Source: Plotosus lineatus (Eukaryota > Chordata > Actinopteri > Siluriformes > Plotosidae). Taken from it: a stretch of DNA of 64,000 nt. Under the pieces are notes generated by a model. That model did no database searches and was not told the DNA's origin. It saw nothing but the letters and a program-made list of their open reading frames with translations. The DNA lies in NCBI GenBank assembly GCA_024760905.1, contig CM045735.1, forward strand, positions 33,195,749-33,259,748, in the 5' to 3' direction. Position numbers and translations under genes: made by a program. The number at the start of each line of letters is the position of its first letter. Positions within the stretch are counted from its first letter, which is position 1. This document shows positions 57,101-64,000 of this stretch, piece by piece.

Positions 57101-57336
57101 GGAGAAAAGATCAAAATATAAAAATATTTAAAACTCACCTTAAGACTAAATCCAGCAGCATAGTAGCCCAATGGACACATTTCTTTAAGTCCCCAGGTGC
57201 CCCACCGTTGTCCGTTATCTACAAATAACAGTGACTGATAGGGCCTGTCTATAGTCCGCTGAACTCTTTTTGATTTTCCAAGACATCCAAAAAATGCCAG
57301 AAAAAAAATTAGTGTCCCGCAAACTGTCCGATGCAT
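52769..57336 (-). CDS. vmo1: Vitelline membrane outer layer protein 1-like (whole gene, 4 exons)
   Basis: The joined exons give about 209 codons, close to the usual length of about 200. VMO1 proteins are small secreted beta-prism proteins first described in the hen egg vitelline membrane. The exact role in fish is not settled. Residues 1-20 form a signal peptide ([20 protein letters not shown]). Three internal repeats each pair a W-G-x-W start with a D-[ND]-T-A-x-N end: GQRWGTW / [18 protein letters not shown] / [20 protein letters not shown] / [14 protein letters not shown]. Eight cysteines remain after the signal, matching the four disulfides of the family. All splice junctions keep the frame. 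It converges with wdr91 on the opposite strand. Confidence 0.95.
53221..53337 (-). CDS. vmo1: vmo1 exon 3
   Basis: Acceptor TTTTTCAG. It completes serine, then [38 protein letters not shown] plus AA (donor GTAATA). The donor GTAAT is duplicated ten bases downstream (TCAAGTAATATCAAGTAATC). Only the first keeps the frame, because reading through to the second hits a TAA. Confidence 0.93.
53803..54149 (-). mobile_element. tRNA-derived SINE, family B (RTE-tailed), complete
   Basis: Minus strand: GGGCAGTGGTGGTCTAGTGG head, GGGGGTTCGAGTCCCACTC B box, body GGGTTATCAAAGGCGGGCCA, GGTTGTGACAGGAAGGGCAT, GATGATTCGCTGTGGCGACT, AAAGCCGAAAGGAAGACAGA tail. Flanked by (TG)n and (TA)n. Best preserved copy of the family in the window. 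Confidence 0.9.
54450..54776 (-). mobile_element. tRNA-derived SINE, family A, old minus-strand copy
   Basis: GGCAGCACAATGGTGCAGTGG-like head (complement of CCACTGCACCATTGTGCTGC), TCAAATTCAGGACCTTGTTG, TGGAGGAAATCCAACATGCA, and GACAGGTGAAGGCGGGGTAC toward the 3' end. Confidence 0.7.
54840..55715. other. Unassigned tract with protein-like open stretches
   Basis: Both strands show short open stretches with non-repetitive composition. On minus, for example, [20 protein letters not shown] (near 55530) and [20 protein letters not shown] (near 55230) lie in different frames. It may be a decayed processed copy of a host gene or an old transposon. I do not recognise the family, and no splice sites or intact frame support a gene. 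Confidence 0.25.
55965..56098 (-). CDS. vmo1: vmo1 exon 2
   Basis: Acceptor TTTGCAG. It reads [44 protein letters not shown] plus AG (donor GTAATG). Confidence 0.94.
56099..57138 (-). other. vmo1: vmo1 intron 1 with family A SINE (+)
   Basis: 56482-56810 is a plus-strand family A SINE (GGGCAGCACAGGGGTTAGCA, GGGTCTGGATTTGAGTCACA, TTTCTGTGTGAAGTTTGCAT, GATTTCCTCCCACAGTCCAA). The remainder is unique, without a gene. Confidence 0.75.
57139..57336 (-). CDS. vmo1: vmo1 exon 1
   Basis: 66 codons from the ATG (57336-57334): signal peptide, then [36 protein letters not shown] before the donor GTGAGT (phase 0). First in-frame ATG, followed immediately by a hydrophobic core. Confidence 0.94.
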
Positions 57337-57954
57337 TGCTGCTAATTTGGTTGATAGTATTTCTTCTCACTTACTTCGATCCGACCAAGTGAGAGTTCTT
57401 TTCCAGACTTTGGCCAAATCACATTTGGTTCAAAGCTGTTTTTCGAGTTGATCTGTTTTTTTAAACCTTGATCAGGACAAAGTTAATAAACTGAGACTTT
57501 GATCCTGAAGCTTAGTCATCAAAGCGATGTTACATCTCTCTCCGAGAATGGTTTTAAGCAAATGATAAAACACAGAACCTCTTAATTACTTTATATGATT
57601 TCCATTAATAATGTAGCATTTTCATGCCTGCTGTCAGGTTGTGTTGAATGTTAAACATAACGAATAAGCCCAGAAAGTAGCCAAAGTGTGGCTACTTAAA
57701 TAGGATAAATATTCTTTTTATAATCTGCGACTCTTAAACAGTCGCTGGTTCCACATAATAAAAATGAAGTTACAAATATGGTTTTGATTATGTGTTTTTG
57801 CAGAATAAAGGAGTTTATTTGCTATTTTGAGTTAATCATTCATTCATTTGTAAACACCGAAATACAGCCACACACTCACATGTTTGTCCAGAAGGAGAAT
57901 TTAACAAATGATAAATTATACTTATTCTTTTAATAAATTAAATATTAATAATAA
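57337..57954. other. vmo1 upstream region, no gene seen
   Basis: Unique AT-rich sequence containing the presumed vmo1 promoter. I see no convincing TATA box at the usual distance. Confidence 0.4.
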
Positions 57955-58270
57955 ACAGCAGGAGGCATGGTGTAGTGGTCAGCATATCTACTTCACAGCA
58001 AGAACGTTCTGGGTTTCTGGAAAGAGTTTGGATGTTTTCCTCATGCTTGCATGGGTTCTCTCCAAATACTCAACAGTCCAAAGACATTCACGTTTAGCTA
58101 ACTGGCTGTTCCATATTGTACCTAGATATGGGTGTGACCGTGAACGGTTATGTGTTGGTCCTGTGATAGTCTGGCAAGTTGTTCAATGAGCAACCAGAGT
58201 CATCTGAAATGGGTAGCAGCTTCCCCATGACTGAAATATAGAATTAAGCAGTTTGGGAAATGACTGAATA
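57955..58270 (+). mobile_element. tRNA-derived SINE, family A
   Basis: GGAGGCATGGTGTAGTGGTC head, CAAGAACGTTCTGGGTTTCT, a body shortened after the B box, and CTTGCATGGGTTCTCTCCAA, CTGGCAAGTTGTTCAATGAG. Confidence 0.7.
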
Positions 58271-58327
58271 AATATTACGTTGTTGTTTAAAATACAAATA
58301 TGTCTTTGCCTTTTTTCTGTTTATACT

Positions 58328-58510
58328 GGGCAGTGCTAGCTCAGTGGCCAAGGCTCTGTGTTACCAATCAGAAGGTTGAGGGTAAAGGTCTCAGTACTAC
58401 CAATCTACTCCTCTTGCGCCCTGTGCAAGACAACTGCTCAGTTGTCTAAGTGTGATACTTCTACAAGTTGCTCTGGTTAAGGGTGTCAATCACATGCTGT
58501 AAATGTATAT
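58328..58510 (+). mobile_element. tRNA-derived SINE, family F
   Basis: GTGCTAGCTCAGTGGCCAAG head, AATCAGAAGGTTGAGGGTAA, and the fish-typical tail GTTGCTCTGGTTAAGGGTGT, CATGCTGTAAATGTA. Confidence 0.65.
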
Positions 58511-58751
58511 GTACAATTTCTTCACTGGCAGCACAAATATCCTTTTAACGGTACACTGTGGTGTCACACTTTTTACACAAGTTTGTACAGCCTATGTCTT
58601 GTATACCTTGTGTATACTTTGCATGTTATCTTGTTTGTATATCCCGTGTACCTTGTGTATACACAGTATGTTATCTTTACTTAAACTATGTTGCATCATA
58701 GTGTGTGTGTGCAGTAGGCTGGAGAACAAAAATCTCTCAGAAGAAATTCTC

Positions 58752-59025
58752 TGAAAATATTTTTTTGACATACTTGTATTAATCCTGCAAGAGAAATTAT
58801 TTCCTCTACATTTAATCCATCCAAAGTGAGCACACACACTCGGAGCAGTGGACTTCCACACAGATCGAGGCAAACGGAGAGCAGCTGGGGGTTAGCTGCC
58901 TTGCTCAAGGTCACTTCAGCCATGAAGGTGGAAGAAGGGAAGGCACAGATCACTACTGCCACACATTTTCCCTGATTTTCAGGAATCAAACCTACGACCT
59001 TTCTGTCTCAAAGCCGCTTTTCTAT
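58752..59025 (-). mobile_element. tRNA-derived SINE, family E, copy 2
   Basis: Minus strand shares TTAAATGTAGAGGAAATAAT and TCTCTTGCAGGATTAATAC with 32758-33095. The B-box region is GTCGTAGGTTTGATTCCTGA. Confidence 0.65.
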
Positions 59026-59232
59026 TATTATGGATGCTTGTATAGCGCATTATTCATACACGTGTATGCTCAATGCGCATATTGCGTTGTTCTATCCTTT
59101 TGATGCTGAGCGCCAAGCAGGAAGCAACAACTCCCAAATTTTAACGTCTTATGGTATGATGTGGCCGGATTCAAACTCCAACCTTCCGGAGGATAAAGCG
59201 GACGCTCTACCAACTGAGCTAAATCCCCGGTT
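59026..59232 (-). mobile_element. tRNA-derived SINE, family C, copy 2
   Basis: Minus strand: GGGGATTTAGCTCAGTTGGT, AGAGCGTCCGCTTTATCCTC, GGTTGGAGTTTGAATCCGGC, AAATTTGGGAGTTGTTGCTT, ending CATAATAATA. It lies directly next to a family E SINE. Confidence 0.75.
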
Positions 59233-59372
59233 TTAGGCACTGGATTATTAGGCACTGGATGCCCCAAAAATACAGCTATGGGAAAAACAGACAGCGAGCC
59301 CCATTAAAGGTGGTCTCCATTTTTTTTTTGATGGCTGTATGTACAGAACATGTAATTCTTTTCTAATTTGCA

Positions 59373-59407
<35 letters not shown>

Positions 59408-59440
59408 TCACTTGCGCTGTCACCATAATGAGAAAGTTTA
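59233..59440. repeat. (TG)n microsatellite and flanks
   Basis: A TG run at 59375-59407. A short direct repeat TTAGGCACTGGAT occurs twice near 59235. Confidence 0.8.
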
Positions 59441-59960
59441 GCTTTTGAATCACAGCCGTGAGGATTTCTGTATTGAGTTTGCATGGTTTCCCTGAATTTG
59501 CAGGGATTTCCTTTTGATACTCTGGTTTCCTCCCACAGTTCAACACATTCACATCTCATCAACTCATTCATCCATTTTCTGGACTGCTTAATCCTAATTA
59601 GGGTCGTGTGAAGGCTGGTGCCCATCTCAGCCAACTCTGAGCAAGGGCAGAGTACACCCTGGACAGCTCGCTAGACCATTGCAGGGCAGAAACACGCTCA
59701 TGGCTAAGTAGCCTATGCTTTTCAAAAGTCAACAGTGGTTCTTTGACAGACTGTGACAGTGGTGCTATGGCCAGCCTTTGATAACCCAGTTAATTGCACT
59801 GGAGGCATTTAATCAATTGGCCACTCTAAATTGCTTGTAGGTGTGACAACCTGTTCATAGTGCAGCCCACCTTTTACCTTAAGTCAGCTGGAAGTGGTCC
59901 TAGTTTCCACACTGACCCTTAACAGATAAGTGGAATATATAGATGGATGGACAGTGAGAA
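59441..59960. mobile_element. Mosaic of old SINE fragments
   Basis: Plus-strand family A body (TTGCATGGTTTCCCTGAATT) runs to about 59550. Minus-strand SINE end (CATTTTCTGGACTGCTTAAT) spans 59570-59670. A minus-strand family B body fragment (GCAGAAACACGCTCATGGCT, CCAGCCTTTGATAACCCAGT) spans 59682-59800. All are decayed. Confidence 0.55.
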
Positions 59961-61547
59961 ACTGCATTTGGCAGACTTTGACATAGAAATAAACTAACCT
60001 ACACTTTCAGTCCAAATTTTAAAAGTAGAGTTGCATAAAGGAACTGAATGTGTAGCCAGTGAAACAAGGGTGAATTTGGATGAGAGCAGGGGTGAGGGCT
60101 TGCTTATGGACTGAGGATTCTGGGAGTTGGAGTTATTGGAGGGTGTCACAGGGTGTTTTTGAGAGCAGTCATGTGACTCTTTTTGAAAGAATTCCACCTT
60201 AATTGTGGAATCAATCTTTTCTTTTTTTGATCATTTCATTTCCTGATACAGTTATATTTATTCCATGAGTTATTAGCTAGTTAAATTTATCATTTCGACT
60301 TTGTTAATTATTCAGTTGGTCACGTGAAGCATATTATACAATACCTGCTTCAGAGCGAACAGTAGAAGTGCGACTGTTACTGTTTTGTAAATGCACTGAT
60401 AAAAATTAATCTGAAGAGACCATTCATTAATTATCATTAGTATATAATACACAAGAATGGAGTGATCTGATTGGTCCACCATCTCAGGTTTAAAACATTA
60501 TTCCAAGTGGATAATGCTTGAATCAAACCTGATGGCAGATAGTCACAGTTTATCACAGTCACTGGGAGGAGGCGTTGTAATAATCGTCATGCTTAAAATT
60601 GTATCTCTCTTTTTATGTTTCTGCATAGTATATACTAAAATGCTTTTACAAAACATAGTTTATTTACATTTCTGTGAAGTATGATACTAAACTCTTAACG
60701 AGTATGTTCAAATGACGCCATTAGTGACGTATCACTCAGCTCATTATCGGGTTTAGTGGATGTCGCTGAAATAAATTGTCCGAATAGACTATTCAGCGAC
60801 ATCCACCTTAACCTTTGGGTGAATATTTTTTTCTATATGTACAAGTTATTTTTTATAGCTATCACTCAGTGTATGTTCACCCATCGGTCAAGATTCATAT
60901 TTAAAAAAAATAGTGTTAACACTGGATGAGGATACATGGCGATTGCTAATAAAGGTGTTGCTGTGTTATAATTAAAGAATTTTTAATGGATGTCAGCTTT
61001 TCAGAAAACACAGGACTATGAAATATTGTTGGTAATAAATGTCATCTTAAGGCAATGCAGGAATATAAATAAAGTAAATGATCATCATGCTATCACACAT
61101 GTTTTTCATATCATGAGACATCAGTGCCACACACCACCCGCCTTCAATTCTGTACATCTTCCCTTTTCTCATTCATTTCATCCACAAGGTTTTTCAATCT
61201 TCCAAGGTGGTGAAGAGCTCTAAAAACAGAGTACAAAACATCAATAAATTACAGGAGCGGAAACAAAATGGTACAATTATGACCTAAGGTATAAAAGATG
61301 GCATCATCAGCTGTTGTAGAGAATAATCAGTAATGAGGTGGTGAGATACTACATAGTGAATAGTGATATTGGCTGCCGTTGATGTTATTATTCAGTAAAA
61401 GTGTACAGAGTACATGAATATCTCAGCAACCTCTTAATTTTTAAGACCGTGGAATGTTCATGAAACTAGTTCTCATTACAGTATTAGGTAGATCATAACA
61501 CTGATTCAACAATCATTCCTTCACTAGCCTTTCTCTGTTTCTCTCTC
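59961..61547. other. Intergenic sequence, no gene seen; contains a hairpin
   Basis: Unique AT-rich sequence. A 15-base perfect hairpin lies at 60756-60770 and 60792-60806 (GTGGATGTCGCTGAA and its complement). No supported exon or RNA gene. Confidence 0.5.
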
Positions 61548-61835
61548 TTGGGTGGCATGGTGGTTAACACAGAAATCCTGGGTTCGGGTTCCGGGTGTTT
61601 CTTTCGAGTTTGCATGTTCTCCTTATGATGGTATAGGTTTCCTCCCAGACATGCCCATTATGCTAACTGGCTGTTATGTGAGTGTGAATGGCTGTGTGTT
61701 GCCCCGTGATGGTCTGGCAAGCTGTTCAGTGAGTACCCCACCTTCGCACAATAGGTTCAGACAGACGGGTTCCAGCCACCCCATGACTCTAGTAACAGGA
61801 TTAAGTGGTTTGGCAAATGAGTAAGAGTGAGATGA
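61548..61835 (+). mobile_element. tRNA-derived SINE, family A
   Basis: GGGTGGCATGGTGGTTAACA, CCTGGGTTCGGGTTCC, TTTCGAGTTTGCATGTTCTC, GATGGTCTGGCAAGCTGTTC, GACGGGTTCCAGCCACCCCA. Confidence 0.75.
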
Positions 61836-62464
61836 GTTTTCGCTCTTTTTCCATCCCCAAAATGCTAAATGATGATCTCTTGCCATAGCAACACTCAGTT
61901 TTAAATTGTTTACGTGGTACATCATGTCAAAGAAGTGCCTGAGAAGTTACTATAGAAACAATAATGTATTTTAAAAATCACATCACTACAAAACTGACAG
62001 TCTATACTGCTTTTAAATTAATCAACAGTTTCAGACCAACCAGACTCATTCAATCAGCACACTGTGGTATATTATAGAATAAGCTAAGAGATATTTATCG
62101 TCACTTTACATCAACAATAAAAATCAGTTTAGCAGCAATTATAAAAGAAAAAGCACAAAAGACAATGAAGGAACTACACTAAGCTGTAAGTATAAGCTAA
62201 GTGCATATACTTACATACACATATACACACTCATATCCATACAGTATACAGTATACACACATATACATACATATATCCTATATGCCTATATATCTATCCA
62301 CATATTCACATTTACAGACTATATATTCACATAGTCACATATATACTGATGAACCATTCGTAATATTGAACTGACCTTTTTAATGATTGTCCACCAGGAG
62401 ATAAATAGTAATTTTCCAGGTCTGTTTGAGAAACCTGGAAAAACAGACAACAAGGTTACAGTTT
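61836..62464. other. Intergenic sequence, no gene seen
   Basis: Unique AT-rich sequence with a degenerate TATACA/CATACA stretch at 62205-62340. Confidence 0.5.
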
Positions 62465-62795
62465 CATTCATTCCATTTCTGAACTGCTTTATCCCAATTA
62501 GGGTTGGAAGGAGTCTGGTGCCCATCTCAATTAACTCTGAGCAAAGACAGGACTCACTAGGGATGGCTCGTGAGGCCATCACAGAACAACACACTCACAC
62601 CAAGGGGTGATTTAAAACAGCCAATTTACCCACTGTGCCTGTATTTGGACTGTTGGATGAAACCGGAGTACCCTGAGGAAACTTAGGTAAGCAAGGAGAA
62701 TAAATCTGCAAATGCCGAAGCCTGGGCATTGAACCCAAGCTTTATTGATGTCAGGCAGACATGCTAAACACCACGCCACCATGCCACCTGGTTAC
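62465..62795 (-). mobile_element. tRNA-derived SINE, family A
   Basis: Plus-strand text shows the inverted end CATTTCTGAACTGCTTTATC, AGTACCCTGAGGAAACTTAG, TTGAACCCAAGCTTTATTGA and ACACCACGCCACCATGCCAC, the reverse of a family A head. Confidence 0.72.
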
Positions 62796-62814
62796 ACTAG
62801 CAAATGTATTATAC

Positions 62815-63103
62815 AGTCAGCCCTCTACTTACGAAATTAATCCGTTCCAGAGCCTTTTTCGGAACCTGGAGTTTTCGTAAGTAAAGGTGCATTTTACATG
62901 TAAAACACATGATTCATTCCAAGGCTCCCAAGACTACCCCATAAACCCTTTAAAAATTATAAAACTACACCAATTTTGAATGAAATATGTGTTAAAAGTA
63001 AAAGAAAATTATTTATTCAACCATTTAAACATTTTATTAACATATTAAACCATTTTATTAACATATTTATTAATTAAAGCATTATTCAATATTTTTTATT
63101 AAT

Positions 63104-63161
<58 letters not shown>

Positions 63162-63516
63162 CACTGTCTCTAGCTCTCTCTCTATGTCTCTCTCTCACAC
63201 ACACACAAAACTCTCTAACGCTCTCTCTCTCTCTCTCTCTCTCTCGCTCTCTTTGAGTGGCGCGCTCTGCCGAATATGGGCTCCGCCCACACGCAGCACG
63301 CAGCCAACGGAGCTTTTGAGACGGGGTGTTGTAGTTAAAGCGAAATTACCTGTTTGAAAATTCTGAGATCTGGATTCAATATTAACTTGCTTCCTTGCGA
63401 GATTGGAGGTCTTTTGTCCAAAGGAGCATTCTGTGCAAAAATGCTTCGTGGCCGAATGCGGAGCTTTTGAGACGAGGCGCGGCTCATCCGGACCTCCTCA
63501 AATAAGCTGCAATGAG
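62815..63516. mobile_element. T4-type TIR element with (CA)n and (CT)n
   Basis: The left end CAGTCAGCCCTCTACTTACG is followed by the inverted GTTTTCGTAAGTAAAGG tract. The interior has ATGAAATATGTGTTAAAAGT shared with 3510 and 13200, (CA)n at 63111-63160, (CT)n near 63215-63250, and a GC-rich CTCCGCCCACACGCAGCACG segment shared with 13610. Right end not resolved. Confidence 0.6.
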
Positions 63517-63519
63517 TAC

Positions 63520-64000
63520 AGTACAAGGAGTCCTCGGTTTACGACGCTGATCCGTTTTTAAGACGCGATGTAACCCGAATTTCAGTGTAAGTCGGCACAT
63601 AACATAAAATATACTGAAAAGTACTGTACGTACAGTGCAATAATAAAATGTAACAGTTAGTGACATAAAAAAGTATTAAAAAAAGAGAAAACAATTCCTC
63701 ACCACAAGGATGAAATACAGTAAGAGAGGGAGAGACAGGCTTATTGTGCTGGAGAAGCTGGGGCAGGTGAGCCTGGAGTAGTAGATGCAGCTGAGGTAGA
63801 GGGTACAGGATCTGTTGCAGACCTCTCTACCTTCTTAAAATACTGCTCCAGGTTAGACTGGACAGAGAGCAACCTCTTCTCATCCAAGATCTCCTTGTAG
63901 CATTGCATCAAATCCATAATGCCTCTGTAAACTCTAGTGAACCTTTCCAAATTGGGATCCTGAGCCTCAAAAGATGCCAATGCTTGTTGCATCTCGTGCG
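63520..64000 (-). mobile_element. Tigger-like transposon, runs off the window
   Basis: AAGGAGTCCTCGGTTTACGA near 63522 is a terminal-repeat-like end. The transposase C-terminus lies inside on the minus strand. The remainder continues beyond 64000. Confidence 0.65.
63741..64000 (-). pseudogene. Tigger transposase C-terminus (partial at window edge)
   Basis: The minus-strand frame reads MQQALASFEAQDPNLERFTR, VYRGIMDLMQCYKEILDEKR, LEQYFKKVERS and a Pro/Ser tail ending PASPAQ, TAA at 63743-63741. This is the region after the DDE domain in Tigger-type transposases (Asp-Pro-Asn-x-Glu-Arg block). No stop occurs within the window part, so whether the full gene is intact cannot be judged here. Confidence 0.7.

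Overview
This is a teleost fish nuclear genome window. The evidence is a vertebrate multi-exon gene, Tc1 and Tigger DNA transposons, RTE-clade LINEs, several tRNA-derived SINE families of the fish type, and dense (TA)n/(TG)n microsatellites. A catfish-like genome would fit the Tc1 and RTE load, but I cannot fix the species.

Two real protein-coding genes are present. The first, wdr91, lies on + from 3125 to a poly(A) signal at 37241. It has fifteen coding exons that I could join in frame to about 726 codons, and it closely resembles vertebrate WDR91, a Rab7 effector that damps PI3P production during early-to-late endosome conversion. Its third intron (17711-20757) has the ends of a minor-spliceosome AT-AC intron: it begins ATATCCTTTT, has CTCCTTAAT near the 3' end and closes with AC. 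The second gene lies on - from 57336 down to 52769. It is a four-exon vmo1-like gene (vitelline membrane outer layer protein 1 family) of about 209 codons with a signal peptide and three W-G-x-W / D-T-A-x-N repeats. The two genes converge and are separated by about 15 kb of repeats and unique sequence.

Almost everything else is mobile DNA. (1) Seven pieces of one RTE-type LINE: 571-1549 (-), about 2195-2365 (-), 17838-19629 (+), 38872-42027 (+, full length with a 15-bp target duplication), 42955-43660 (+), 48006-51035 (+, nearly intact) and 51119-51925 (+). (2) Three Tc1-like copies at 3818-5032, 29524-30740 and 30863-32267. (3) Many Tigger/pogo-like elements and nonautonomous derivatives with related terminal inverted repeats (variants of CAG..G.CCTC.ACTTACGAA). 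Four carry transposase remnants (near 67-180, 10576-10740, 38760-42212 interrupted by an RTE, and 63741-64000). One also encloses a degenerate THAP zinc finger. (4) hAT-like elements with 8-bp target duplications at 43254-43532 and 44770-45722. (5) At least five tRNA-derived SINE families, one of which is a tRNA head fused to the 5' and 3' ends of the local RTE.

Region by region: 1-3.1 kb, TE debris upstream of wdr91; 3.1-37.2 kb, wdr91 with introns 1, 2, 3, 9 and 10 swollen by nested elements; 37.3-43.7 kb, SINE, MITE and RTE-in-Tigger nest; 43.7-48 kb, mostly unique noncoding sequence plus a hAT element; 48-52.2 kb, two RTE copies in tandem; 52.5-57.4 kb, vmo1; 57.4-64 kb, intergenic sequence rich in SINEs, ending in a Tigger copy that runs off the window.
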